Source of the DNA: Roseomonas sp. OT10
GTDB taxonomy: Bacteria > Pseudomonadota > Alphaproteobacteria > Acetobacterales > Acetobacteraceae
Assembly (NCBI RefSeq): GCF_020991085.1
Contig: NZ_CP087719.1
Coordinates: 2,934,001-2,998,000, forward strand
Length of the DNA: 64,000 bases
Direction of reading: 5' to 3'
Shown here: positions 36,519 through 44,757 of the stretch, one piece after another
How positions within the stretch are numbered: the stretch's first letter is position 1
How the letters are laid out: each line of letters begins with the position of its first letter
Notes under the pieces: generated by a model
What the model was told of the DNA's origin: nothing
The model's input: the letters and a program-made list of their open reading frames with translations, nothing else
The model's database searches: none
Translations under genes and position numbers: made by a program

Positions 36519-36540
36519 GGGCCGGTCGGAGAACCGGCCC
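36519..36540 (+). terminator. Hairpin after the small membrane protein gene
   Basis: An 8-bp perfect stem (GGGCCGGT with ACCGGCCC) and a 6-base loop lie 20 bp after the stop. No U-tract follows, so it may only be a weak terminator or a 5' structure of the next gene. Confidence 0.3.
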
Positions 36541-36562
36541 CCACGCTGGGGAGGAGATCTGC

Positions 36563-37324
36563 ATGGCCGGACCGGACACACGCCCGGTGCTGCTGCTGAC
36601 CGGGGCCGGCCGGGGCATCGGCGCCGCCATCGCCCGGCTCGCCGCGGCGCGGGGCTGGGACCTGCTGCTCACCTATCGGGGCGAGTCCGAGAGCGCCGAG
36701 GCGACGGCCCTGGCCTGCCGCGGCCTCGGGGCCCGGACCCTGCTGCGTCAGGCCGATGCGGGCGACCCGGCGGAGGTGCGGGCCACCTTCGCCGAGATCG
36801 ACTCGGCATTCGGGCGGCTCGACGGGCTGGTGAACAACGCGGGCATCGTCGGGCGGAAGTCGCGGCTGGCGGACACGCCCGACGAGGTCTGGGAGACGGT
36901 CTTCCGCGTCAACGTCCTCGGTGCCGCCGCCCATGCCCGGGAGGCGGTGCGGCGCATGTCCACGGCGCTGGGCGGCCGCGGCGGCGCCATCGTCAACGTC
37001 TCCTCCCGCGCCTCGGAGATCGGCGGGGCAGGCGAGTGGATCCACTACGCCGCCAGCAAGGGGGCGCTGGACACGCTGACCCTCGGCCTGGCCCGCGAGG
37101 TGGGGGCGGAGGGGATCCGGGTGAACGCGGTCAATCCCGGGCTGATCGGGACGGAACTCCATGCCCGCGCCGGCATGCCCGACCGGCTGGAACGGCTGTC
37201 GGCCAGCGTGCCGATGGGCCGCCCCGGCACGGCTGAGGAGGTGGCGGAGGCGGTGCTCTGGCTGCTCTCCGGCGCCGCCTCCTACGTCAACGGCGCGCTG
37301 CTGCCGGTCGGCGGCGGGCGCTGA
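36563..37324 (+). CDS. SDR family oxidoreductase
   Basis: This is a 253-residue classical SDR with TGAGRGIG (residues 13-20), NNAG (91-94), a catalytic serine in VNVSSRAS and Tyr162-x3-Lys166. The residue after beta-2 is Arg in LTYRG, which favours NADP(H). The C-terminus is GALLPVGGGR. A GGAGGAG ribosome-binding site supports the ATG at 36563. It converges on the amidohydrolase gene at 37337 with only 12 bp between stops. The substrate is unknown. Confidence 0.87.
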   Translation: MAGPDTRPVLLLTGAGRGIGAAIARLAAARGWDLLLTYRGESESAEATALACRGLGARTLLRQADAGDPAEVRATFAEIDSAFGRLDGLVNNAGIVGRKSRLADTPDEVWETVFRVNVLGAAAHAREAVRRMSTALGGRGGAIVNVSSRASEIGGAGEWIHYAASKGALDTLTLGLAREVGAEGIRVNAVNPGLIGTELHARAGMPDRLERLSASVPMGRPGTAEEVAEAVLWLLSGAASYVNGALLPVGGGR

Positions 37325-37336
37325 GCGGCCGGGCCG

Positions 37337-38614
37337 CTACCCGTTCGCCAGCCGGGCCAGCGCCTCCGCCAGCACCCGGGTCCCGGCAGCCAGCTGCTGC
37401 GGCGAGGTGTATTCCGCCGGGTTGTGGCTGATGCCCTTGCGGGAGGGAACGAAGAGCATCCCCGTCGGGCAGACCGGGACCAGGAACTTCGCGTCGTGCA
37501 GCGCGCCGCTGGGCAGGCGGATCGTCCGCAGCCCCTGGGCGAGGGCGGCATCCTCCAGCGCATCCTGGACGCTGCCGTCGAACTCGGTGGGGAGGGAGTG
37601 GAAGGTCTCCGCCACCGTCACCTGGCAGGCCTTCACCGCGGTGCGGATCGTGCTCTCGATCGCGTCGCCGTTCAGCAGCAGCACGTCCTTGTCCGGATGG
37701 CGGAAGTCGATGCTGAAGCGCACCCGGTCGGCGACGGTGTTGGTGCTGTTGGGGAAGACCTCGATCCGCCCGACGGTGAAGCGCAGGATGTCCTCCGGAT
37801 CGGTCATCAGCGCGTCCAGCGCGGTGATGGCCCGGACCATGTCCTGCACCGCGTCCTTGCGCAGCTTCAGCGGCGCGGTGCCGGCATGCGCCGTCTCGCC
37901 CACCAGCTCCACGGTGAACCAGCGGCTGCCCTGGATGCCGGTGACGATGCCGATGTCCAGCCCCTCCGCCTCCAGCCGCGGCCCCTGCTCGATATGCGCC
38001 TCGACATAGGCGTGCGGGCGGTGCCCCTCCGAGGGGCCCAGAGGGCGGTGCGGCAGGTCGGACTCGCTGGCCAGCAGCGTCTCCAGCGCCTCGCGGAAGG
38101 TCACGCCCTCCACGTCGCGCGACAGGTCCCAGCTGTCGGCCGGGGCATGGCCGGACCAGGCCATGGAGCCCATGCAGCCCGGGGCGAAGCGGCTGCCCTC
38201 CTCGTTGGTCCAGGCCACCACCTCGATGGGGCGGCGGATGGCGGTGCCGCTGTCGCGGATCGCCTGCACCGCCTCCAGCGCGGCAACCACGCCCCAGATG
38301 CCGTCGAAGCGCCCGCCATTGGGCTGGCTGTCCATGTGGCTGCCGGCCATCACCGGCGCCGCCCCGGGCTCCGTGCCCTCGCAGCGCAGGAACAGGTTGC
38401 CGATCGGATCCACCGAGACGCTCATGCCCAGCTCCCGGCCCCAGCGGATCAGCAGCCGCCTGGCCTCCGCATCCAGGGGAGAGAGCGCGGCGCGGTTCAC
38501 CCCCTCGCCCTCCGGACCGCTGAAGCCGCCGATCCGGGCCATCTGCATCAACCGGTCCCACTGGCGGGTTTCGCTGATGGCGGCGGCAAGGCGGCTGGGC
38601 ACGGGATCGGTCAT
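37337..38614 (-). CDS. Zn-dependent allantoate/N-carbamoyl-amino-acid amidohydrolase (M20 type)
   Basis: This 425-residue enzyme belongs to the M20-related group of allantoate amidohydrolases, ureidoglycolate hydrolases and L-N-carbamoylases. Visible motifs are GSHMDSQPNGGRFDG, WTNEEGSRF (metal-ligand Glu pair), EAHIEQGPRLE and GVTGIQG-like IVTGIQGSRW, SGALHDA near the C-terminus. Its divergent neighbours encode a flavoprotein and 5-hydroxyisourate hydrolase, which favours an allantoate or ureide role in purine breakdown, but carbamoylase activity cannot be excluded. AAGGAG precedes the ATG at 38614. Confidence 0.85.
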   Translation of the reverse strand: MTDPVPSRLAAAISETRQWDRLMQMARIGGFSGPEGEGVNRAALSPLDAEARRLLIRWGRELGMSVSVDPIGNLFLRCEGTEPGAAPVMAGSHMDSQPNGGRFDGIWGVVAALEAVQAIRDSGTAIRRPIEVVAWTNEEGSRFAPGCMGSMAWSGHAPADSWDLSRDVEGVTFREALETLLASESDLPHRPLGPSEGHRPHAYVEAHIEQGPRLEAEGLDIGIVTGIQGSRWFTVELVGETAHAGTAPLKLRKDAVQDMVRAITALDALMTDPEDILRFTVGRIEVFPNSTNTVADRVRFSIDFRHPDKDVLLLNGDAIESTIRTAVKACQVTVAETFHSLPTEFDGSVQDALEDAALAQGLRTIRLPSGALHDAKFLVPVCPTGMLFVPSRKGISHNPAEYTSPQQLAAGTRVLAEALARLANG

Positions 38615-38783
38615 GCGGGCAGAACTCCTTGCTCGGCCAACGCGCCCCGCCCCCGTGGGTTGGGCAGCGCCACGCCGCTGGGGTGGACGGGTGCAGCAAG
38701 GTCGCCGCGAAGGCAAGCAACTCCGGCCGGAGGAAGCCCCCGCTTCCGCACCGGTCCGGTCAGGAATCTTTTCCCGCCGGAAC

Positions 38784-38810
38784 CGGCTTGCCCTCTCGCT
38801 GGGCAAGCCG
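38784..38810. promoter_or_regulatory. 10-bp inverted repeat upstream of the flavoprotein-uraH operon
   Basis: CGGCTTGCCC and GGGCAAGCCG form perfect arms around a 7-base spacer TCTCGCT. It lies 37 bp before the flavoprotein ATG, in the divergent region shared with the amidohydrolase. The size and symmetry fit a regulator-binding site for the purine catabolic genes; a leader hairpin is the alternative. Confidence 0.45.
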
Positions 38811-38847
38811 CCATGGTGCGATGCGAAACGCACTGGGGACGGCTGCG

Positions 38848-40272
38848 ATGGCCAAGGATCTGCCCACGCTGGAAGCAGAGGTTCGGGAGCAGCTGGATCT
38901 GCTCGACTACCCGAAGAACCCCTGGGTGCCGCAGCAACCCGGCGTGCTGGACGTGGCGATCGTCGGCGGCGGGCAGACGGGGCTGTCCGTCGCCTTCGGC
39001 CTGCGGCGGGAGAAGGTGACGAACGTCGCCGTCTTCGACCGCGCGCCCAAGGGCGGCAAGGGGGTCTGGACCACCTTCGCCCGGATGCGGACCCTGCGGA
39101 CGCCCAAGCACGTCAACGGCCCCGACCTGGGGGTGCCGGCGCTGACGCCCCGCGCCTTCTTCACCGCCCGCGACGGCGCGGCGGCCTGGGAGGCGCTGCA
39201 CAAGATCGGGCGCGAGGACTGGCAGCGCTACCTCGACTGGTACGAGGAGGTGCTGGACCTGCCGGTGCGGCACGGGCACGAGCTGCTCTCGGTGGAGCAC
39301 GACGCCGCCCAGGACCTGCTGGTGCTGACCTTCCGCACCCCGTCCGGCACGGAGGCGGTGCGCGCGCGCAAGCTGCTGCTCGCCACGGGCATGGACGGCA
39401 CGGGCGGCTGGTCGATCCCCGCGCCCTTCACCGACCTGCCGGCGGAGCGGGTCTCGCACACCTCCGGCCCGGTGGATTTCGCGGCGCTGAAGGGCAAGGA
39501 TATCCTGGTGGTCGGCGCCGGCGCCTCGGCCTTCGACAACCTCGCCACCGCGCTGGAGGGGGGCGCGGCGAAGGCGACCATGCTGGTCCGGCGCAAGCGG
39601 ATGCCGCGGGTGAACCCCTTCCGCTGGATGGAGCAGGCGGGCTTCCTGGGCCAGTTCCACGCCCTGCCGGATGCGACGAAGTGGCGCTTCATGCGGCACA
39701 TCTTCGACCTGAACCAGCCGCCGCCGCAGGAGAGCTGGGACCGCGTCGCCTCGGACCCGCGCTTCGCGCTGTTCATGGGCAGCGGCGTCACCGGGGCGCG
39801 GATGGAGGGCGACCGGGTGGTGCTGACCACGCCGCGCGGCGAGCACGCGGCGGATCACGTCATCGTCGGCACCGGTACCGCCTTCGACCTGACGCTGCGG
39901 CCGGAGCTGACGGGCTTCGCCGACCGGATCCTGCTCTGGCGCGACGTCTATACCCCGCCGCCGGGGCTGGAGTTCCCCAACCTCTCCGCCTGTCCCTACC
40001 TGACGAGCAGCTTCGCCTTCCGCGAGAAGGAGCCGGGGACGGCGCCCTTCCTGCGCCACATCCACTTCATGGGCTATGGCGCGGCGCCCTCGATGGGCCT
40101 GTCCGGCGCCTCGATCAGCGGCATGAAGTACGGCACGGCGCGGGCGGTGGACGGGCTGTGCCGGGAGCTGTGGCTGGATGACGGCGCGGCGCATCTCGAC
40201 AGCCTGCTCTCCTATGCCGAGCCGGAGCTGACGCGCGACATCCCGCAGGAGATCCTGGAGGCCGCGGAATGA
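38848..40272 (+). CDS. NAD(P)/FAD-dependent monooxygenase-like protein coupled to uraH
   Basis: This 474-residue flavoprotein has two Rossmann fingerprints: VAIVGGGQTGLSVAFGL (FAD, ~residues 31-47) and ILVVGAGASAFDNLA (NADPH, ~residues 214-228). That is the layout of class B flavin monooxygenases and related oxidases. Its stop codon overlaps the start of 5-hydroxyisourate hydrolase (ATGA), so the two are made together. 5-hydroxyisourate is the product of urate oxidation, and no uricase gene is seen here, so this protein is a candidate for the urate-oxidising step. That function is inferred only from coupling. An in-frame ATG at 38821 is an alternative start. Confidence 0.82.
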   Translation: MAKDLPTLEAEVREQLDLLDYPKNPWVPQQPGVLDVAIVGGGQTGLSVAFGLRREKVTNVAVFDRAPKGGKGVWTTFARMRTLRTPKHVNGPDLGVPALTPRAFFTARDGAAAWEALHKIGREDWQRYLDWYEEVLDLPVRHGHELLSVEHDAAQDLLVLTFRTPSGTEAVRARKLLLATGMDGTGGWSIPAPFTDLPAERVSHTSGPVDFAALKGKDILVVGAGASAFDNLATALEGGAAKATMLVRRKRMPRVNPFRWMEQAGFLGQFHALPDATKWRFMRHIFDLNQPPPQESWDRVASDPRFALFMGSGVTGARMEGDRVVLTTPRGEHAADHVIVGTGTAFDLTLRPELTGFADRILLWRDVYTPPPGLEFPNLSACPYLTSSFAFREKEPGTAPFLRHIHFMGYGAAPSMGLSGASISGMKYGTARAVDGLCRELWLDDGAAHLDSLLSYAEPELTRDIPQEILEAAE

Positions 40273-40616
40273 AGGGCCCCTCCCTCTCCACCCATGTCCT
40301 CGACACGGCGGATGGCGTGCCGGCGGAGGGCATGCTGATCGAGCTGTGGCGCATGGAGCCGGGGCCGGAGCGGATCGCCTCGCTCTGGACCAACGCGGAC
40401 GGCCGCACCGACGCGCCGCTGCTGACGCCCGAGACCTTCGTCGCCGGCCGCTACGAGCTGCGCTTCGGGGTGGGGGCCTATTTCGCCGCGCGCGGCAAGG
40501 ATGCCGGCTACTTCGACGTGGTGGCCCTCAGCGTCGGGCTGAAGGCCGATGCCGGGCACTACCACGTGCCGCTGCTCTGCACGCCCTGGTCCTACTCGAC
40601 CTATCGCGGCTCCTGA
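40269..40616 (+). CDS. uraH: 5-hydroxyisourate hydrolase
   Basis: This is a 115-residue transthyretin-like protein that hydrolyses 5-hydroxyisourate to OHCU in the uric acid pathway. The family signatures are LSTHVLDTADGVPA at the N-terminus, an ELRF strand bearing the active-site Arg, HYHVPLLCTPWSYSTYRGS at the C-terminus, ending with the diagnostic YRGS. There is no signal peptide, so it is cytoplasmic. It overlaps the upstream flavoprotein gene by four bases. The next enzyme, OHCU decarboxylase, is not in the window. Confidence 0.96.
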   Translation: MKGPSLSTHVLDTADGVPAEGMLIELWRMEPGPERIASLWTNADGRTDAPLLTPETFVAGRYELRFGVGAYFAARGKDAGYFDVVALSVGLKADAGHYHVPLLCTPWSYSTYRGS

Positions 40617-40730
40617 GGCGGGCGCCCCGGGGGGCATCGCCCCGGGCGGGGCGGTCCGCCTGTCACCCCCCGAATGCGGGGTGCCGGGCCACCGGCGGCC
40701 CGGCATGGTCCGGCCGACGGGAGGCCGGGC

Positions 40731-41354
40731 ATGACGACGACGCTGGAGCGGCGCTACGAGGAGCGCGACATCATCGCCATCCTGGAGGCGAGCGAGGACC
40801 GTGCCCTCGGCCAGGGCCCCAACGCGCCCGGCGGCCATTCCAAGATCTTCCACGAGCTGATCGAGACCACCATCGGCGGCCCGAAGCACGCGCGTCTGCG
40901 CTCCCTGCGCGCCCGGCTGCTGCCGCAGCCGGGGAAGAAGAAGGTCTCCGCCTCCAGCAGCTTCCGCAACTGCCAGGCGCGGGCCGTGGCCTTCGCGCTA
41001 AACACGCGCGGCGGCCAGGAGGCGTTGCGCCTGCTGTCCCGCCCGGACTGCCTCGCCGTGGTCGCGCATCTCAACATCACCGCGGGCGGCTTCCCGATGC
41101 TGGGCTACCGCGCCAAGGACGGCACGAAGAACGACGAGGGCACGGACTTCCTGCCCGACCCGGGGGATGTCCTGGCCTTCTGGCGCCCGAAGACCGGCAT
41201 GGCCGGGGGGCTCACCATCAAACTGATGAAGACCCCGGCCGGGGAGCTGCACATCCAGACCGCCGTGCCGACGGAGAGCCCGCCGCCCACCCCCCATGCC
41301 CAGGTGTCCTGGGCCGGGGGCGGCGGCATCGGGGTGCAGAACCTGCCGGTGTGA
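40731..41354 (+). CDS. Unrecognised protein, possible RNase-A-like (CdiA-CT type) fold
   Basis: The 207-residue product has no signal peptide. A GGGAGG ribosome-binding site supports the ATG at 40731. I do not firmly recognise it. Features that recall the bacterial RNase-A-like/BECR toxin fold are an early histidine region (HSKIFHEL), a central SASSSFRNCQARAVAFAL helix block of the 'SSF...A' type, and a C-terminal strand ending HIQTAVP. If correct, it would be an unattached toxin-like domain without a secretion module. No immunity gene follows; downstream is repeat D and then a convergent kinase gene. Treat the fold assignment as a guess. Confidence 0.5.
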   Translation: MTTTLERRYEERDIIAILEASEDRALGQGPNAPGGHSKIFHELIETTIGGPKHARLRSLRARLLPQPGKKKVSASSSFRNCQARAVAFALNTRGGQEALRLLSRPDCLAVVAHLNITAGGFPMLGYRAKDGTKNDEGTDFLPDPGDVLAFWRPKTGMAGGLTIKLMKTPAGELHIQTAVPTESPPPTPHAQVSWAGGGGIGVQNLPV

Positions 41355-41696
41355 CGCGGGCCGCTCACCCGGTCGCACCGGGGGGAAGGCTCCGCCTTGC
41401 CCCCCGGACCCCCCATCCGCCAGGAGCAGTGCCCCTGGCCCCCCTTTCACAGACGCGTCGGCACGCCGGGAAGCATCGCTCCCCGGCGACGAGGGCCTCA
41501 GCACGCGCGGCCTTTGATTCTTCCTCGGTTCCCCGCCTGCCCGCGCTCTCCCCGGGTGTAGCCCGCAGGCTGACACCGACCACGCGGCGCCAGCCTCCCG
41601 GCGGGGTCCGGAGCCCGCTTGTGGCCCCGGCGGAGGGGGGCCCGGGGGCGAGGCAGCGCCTCCCCCCGGTCCGCCGCCGGCCACGGCGCGCGGCAT
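41355..41696 (-). repeat. Intergenic palindromic repeat, copy D
   Basis: This fills the whole gap between two convergent genes and is in the reverse orientation to copies A and B. Shared blocks with the complement of copy A include GCCTGcCCGCGCTCTCCCCGGG, AGCCCGCAGGCTGAC, and GGGGTCCGGAGCCCGCTTGTGGCC. A CCCCCCATCCGCC...GGAGC segment and CCCCCTTTCACA are shared with the segment inside imuB. The right edge falls at the stop codon of the histidine kinase gene. Confidence 0.8.
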
Positions 41697-43033
41697 CACG
41701 CCGGCAGCGTCACCAGCGCGCGCAGCCCGCCATCCGGCCGGTTGGCCAGGGTCACATCGCCGCCATGGGCGCGGAGGATGTTGCGGGCGATGGGCAGGCC
41801 GAGGCCGGTGCCGCCGGTTTCCCGGTTGCGGCTGGTTTCCAGGCGGCGGAAGGGCTGGAAGACCGCCTCCTGGGATTCCTCCGGCACGCCGGGGCCGTCA
41901 TCCTCGACCATCAGGCGGACCACGCCGCCCTGGGGGGATTGCAGCAGCACCCGGGCGGCACCGCCGTACTTCAGGGCGTTCTGCACCAGGTTGGCGACGG
42001 CGCGCTTCAGGGCGATGGGGCGGCCGCGCAGGGTCAGCCGCTCGGGGCCCGCATAGGCGATGGCGTCGGCCTCCTCCGGATGGGCGTCCACCGCCTCGTC
42101 CAGCACGGTGCGGCAGAGCGCCGCGAGGTCGAGCGGGACGGAGGGCTCGCTGGCCGCGTCGTCGCGCGCGAAGGCGAGGGTGGCGTTCACCATCGCCTCC
42201 ATCTCGTCCAGGTCGGCCAGCATACGCTTCCGCTGCTCGTCATCGTCCAGGAACTCGGCGCGCAGCCGCAGCCGGGTGATGGGCGTGCGCAGGTCGTGGC
42301 CGATCGCCGCCAGCATCTGCGTGCGGTCGCCGACGAAGCGGCGGATGCGCTCGGCCATGGTGTTGAAGGCGCGCGCGGCGGTGGCGACCTCGGCCGGCCC
42401 GTCCTCCGGCATGGGGGGCGCGTTGACGTCGCGGCCCAGCGCGTCCGCCGCCCGGGCGAGGTCGCGCACCGGCCGCGTCAGGCGGCGCGTGGCCCAGAGG
42501 ATCAGCACGGACGCCGCGACCGTCATCAGCAGGAAGGCGATGAGGAAGGTCTCGGAATGCCAGGGCCGGGTGGGCGGCAGGGACAGGCGCAGGTTCAGCC
42601 AGTCCGTCCCGTCCGGCAACTGCAGCGAGACGACCAGCGAGCCGCCGCGGCCGATCCCGGCCAGCATCTCGCGCGGGCGGTAGCGCGGCGGGGCGGCGCG
42701 CAGGGCCTCGGGGCGCAGCAGGCGCAGCAGCGGTTCCGGCGGCGGGCCGATCACGTCGCGCGCGTCCGGCTGGTCGGCCAGGGCGGCCTCCAGCCCCTCC
42801 GGCAGGTCCATCTCGTCCAGCACGCCGGCACGCCGCTCGCGCGGGGTGATCAGCAGGGTGCGCCACAGGCCGAAGGCGCGCGAGGAGATCTCGCGCGCCT
42901 GGGAAATCTGCTGCAGCTCCACCCGGTCCAGGGCGTGGATCGTCAGCCCCGCCGCCTGCACCAGCATCAGCGCGAGGAGCAGGAAGAGGGCCGTGCGGGA
43001 GGCAAGGCTGCGCGGCAGCGCGCGCCGGATCAC
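41696..43033 (-). CDS. EnvZ-type sensor histidine kinase
   Basis: The 445-residue kinase has an N-terminal helix, a periplasmic domain of ~125 residues, a second helix (AFLLMTVAASVLILWAT), HAMP, the H-box IGHDLRTPITRLR and an ATPase domain with NLVQNALKYG, DDGPGVP and TGGTGLGLPIA. It begins with GTG and overlaps the response regulator stop (GTGA), so kinase and regulator form one unit. The signal is unknown. Repeat copy D abuts its stop codon. Confidence 0.93.
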   Translation of the reverse strand: MIRRALPRSLASRTALFLLLALMLVQAAGLTIHALDRVELQQISQAREISSRAFGLWRTLLITPRERRAGVLDEMDLPEGLEAALADQPDARDVIGPPPEPLLRLLRPEALRAAPPRYRPREMLAGIGRGGSLVVSLQLPDGTDWLNLRLSLPPTRPWHSETFLIAFLLMTVAASVLILWATRRLTRPVRDLARAADALGRDVNAPPMPEDGPAEVATAARAFNTMAERIRRFVGDRTQMLAAIGHDLRTPITRLRLRAEFLDDDEQRKRMLADLDEMEAMVNATLAFARDDAASEPSVPLDLAALCRTVLDEAVDAHPEEADAIAYAGPERLTLRGRPIALKRAVANLVQNALKYGGAARVLLQSPQGGVVRLMVEDDGPGVPEESQEAVFQPFRRLETSRNRETGGTGLGLPIARNILRAHGGDVTLANRPDGGLRALVTLPA

Positions 43034-43752
43034 GCCGCCCGCTCGACGCTCGCCGCCAGGACATAGCCGCCGCCGCGCACCGTCTTGATCAGCGACGGGT
43101 TGCGCCCGTCATCCTCCAGCTTGCGCCGCAGGCGGGAGACGGCGACGTCGATCGCGCGGTCGAAGGGCCCGGCCTGCCGCCCGCGCAGCAGGTCCATCAG
43201 CATGTCGCGCGTCAGCACGCGGTTGGGGCGCTCCACCAGCACCGTCAGCAGCTCGTACTCGCCGCCCGTGAGCGGCACCTCCGCCCCCTCGGGGTTGAGC
43301 AGGCGGCGGCGGGCGGGTTCCAGCGTCCAGCCGGCGAAGCGCACCGCCTTGGGCGGCGGGTCCTTGGGCGTCGCGCCCTCGCCGCTCGCCCGCCGCAGCA
43401 CGGCACGGATGCGGGCCAGCAGCTCGCGCGGGTTGAAGGGCTTGGCGACGTAGTCGTCCGCGCCCAGCTCCAGCCCGACGATGCGGTCCGTCTCCTCGCC
43501 CATGGCGGTGAGCATCACGATCGGCACGTCCGACTGGCCGCGCAGCCAGCGGGCGAAGTCCAGCCCGGATTCCCCCGGCAGCATCAGGTCGAGGATGACC
43601 AGGTGGTAGCGGCCCAGCGGCCAGGCGCGTCGGGCCTCGCGCGCCTCCCGGGCGGCGGTGACACGGAAGCCCTGCTTCTCCAGGAAGCGGGAGAGCAGGT
43701 CGCGGATCTCGCGGTCGTCATCCACGACCAGGATGTGGGGGGCGGGCTCCAT
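43030..43752 (-). CDS. OmpR-family response regulator
   Basis: The 240-residue protein has a receiver domain with Asp11-Asp12, the phosphorylation site Asp55 (ILDLMLPG), Thr82 and Lys104, followed by a winged-helix output domain ending VRGGGYVL. It is transcribed first and is translationally coupled to the EnvZ-type kinase. Together they form a two-component system of the OmpR/EnvZ class; targets are not evident from the neighbourhood. Confidence 0.95.
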   Translation of the reverse strand: MEPAPHILVVDDDREIRDLLSRFLEKQGFRVTAAREAREARRAWPLGRYHLVILDLMLPGESGLDFARWLRGQSDVPIVMLTAMGEETDRIVGLELGADDYVAKPFNPRELLARIRAVLRRASGEGATPKDPPPKAVRFAGWTLEPARRRLLNPEGAEVPLTGGEYELLTVLVERPNRVLTRDMLMDLLRGRQAGPFDRAIDVAVSRLRRKLEDDGRNPSLIKTVRGGGYVLAASVERAA

Positions 43753-44045
43753 GGGCTGTTACATAGGCATCCGCGGGCTGGCTGGCTTGCCCTGTTTGTA
43801 ACGGCCGGTCTCTCCCGCCGCCACCGTTGCCTGCCGTTGCACTTCCGCACGTGTCCTGGCTTGGGTCGGGGCCATTAAAGGCGCATCTGTGCGTCACGGC
43901 GGTGCCCCTCCCCCTCCTCGAGGTATCGGCGTCGAAGGCGGCAGGCGAACCCATTCTCCCCCCCCCCGGGTTCCCTGCCGCCTCCCCCCTGCATTCCGCT
44001 TCCCTTCCGTTGGACGGCCGCGCGCCCAGGGGCCAGAAGCCCGGC
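43753..44045. other. Divergent intergenic region
   Basis: This ~290-bp gap lies between the divergent response regulator and DNA glycosylase genes. It contains less GC-rich patches (TTGTAACGG near 43796 and CCATTAAAGG near 43871) that may belong to promoters, and a run of ten C near 43960. I see no gene or RNA in it. Confidence 0.4.
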
Positions 44046-44744
44046 ATGGATGCCGCCGCCAACCCGCCCGCCCTTCCTTTTCCCGGCCCCCTTCCCGCTT
44101 GGGCCCGGGCGGGGCTGGACACCCTGGCCGCGGCGCATCCCGATCTGGCGCGCATCGAGGCCACGGCCGGCCCGCTGGCCTGGCGTGTCCGGCCGCGCGG
44201 CTTCCCCGGCCTGCTGCGGGCGATCTGCGGGCAGATGATCAGCGACCGCGCCGCCGCCGCCATCTGGGGGCGGCTCGCCGCCCTGCCCGGCGCGCTGGAT
44301 CCGGCGGGGCTGCTGGCGCTGGACGATGCGGCGCTGTGCGGGCAGGCCGGGCTGTCGCGGCCCAAGGCGGCGCATGCCCGTTCCCTGGCCATGGCCGTGC
44401 TGGACGGGCGGCTGCGGCTGGACGAGCTGCCGGGCATGGAGGATGCGGAGGCGGTGGCGCATCTCTGCGCCGTGCGCGGGCTGGGACGCTGGACGGCCCA
44501 GGTGCACCTGCTCTTCGCCGAGCAGCGCGCGGATGTCTTCCCGGAGGGCGACCTGGCCCTCGCCGCCGGCCTCGCTCACCTGCGCGGCCTGCCAACACGG
44601 CCGCCGCCGCGCGCCCTGGCCGCGCTCGCGCTGGAATGGCAGCCCTGCCGCTCCCTGGCGGCGCGGTTGCTGTGGCACTGGTGGCGGCACGCGACGGGAC
44701 GCCCGGCCGGCGATATCGCTATGGACCCTGCCGCGGACGCGTGA
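44046..44744 (+). CDS. DNA-3-methyladenine glycosylase (AlkA-like, HhH-GPD)
   Basis: The 232-residue protein is a HhH-GPD base-excision glycosylase that removes alkylated bases from DNA. The helix-hairpin-helix is VRGLGRWTAQVHLLFA, followed by the catalytic aspartate in DVFPEGDLAL. There is no iron-sulfur cluster motif. The ATG at 44046 gives a typical length; the frame extends upstream to 43827 without conserved features. It is followed after 13 bp by an aminotransferase gene. DNA repair also dominates the region at 46-52 kb, but that gene set is on the other strand. Confidence 0.87.
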   Translation: MDAAANPPALPFPGPLPAWARAGLDTLAAAHPDLARIEATAGPLAWRVRPRGFPGLLRAICGQMISDRAAAAIWGRLAALPGALDPAGLLALDDAALCGQAGLSRPKAAHARSLAMAVLDGRLRLDELPGMEDAEAVAHLCAVRGLGRWTAQVHLLFAEQRADVFPEGDLALAAGLAHLRGLPTRPPPRALAALALEWQPCRSLAARLLWHWWRHATGRPAGDIAMDPAADA

Positions 44745-44757
44745 GAGGAGAAGATTC

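Noticed and set aside
43955-43970. Run of C bases near 43960 as a phase-variable tract
   Set aside because: It lies in the gap upstream of the glycosylase gene, not in a coding frame or clear promoter spacer, so no switching role can be supported.
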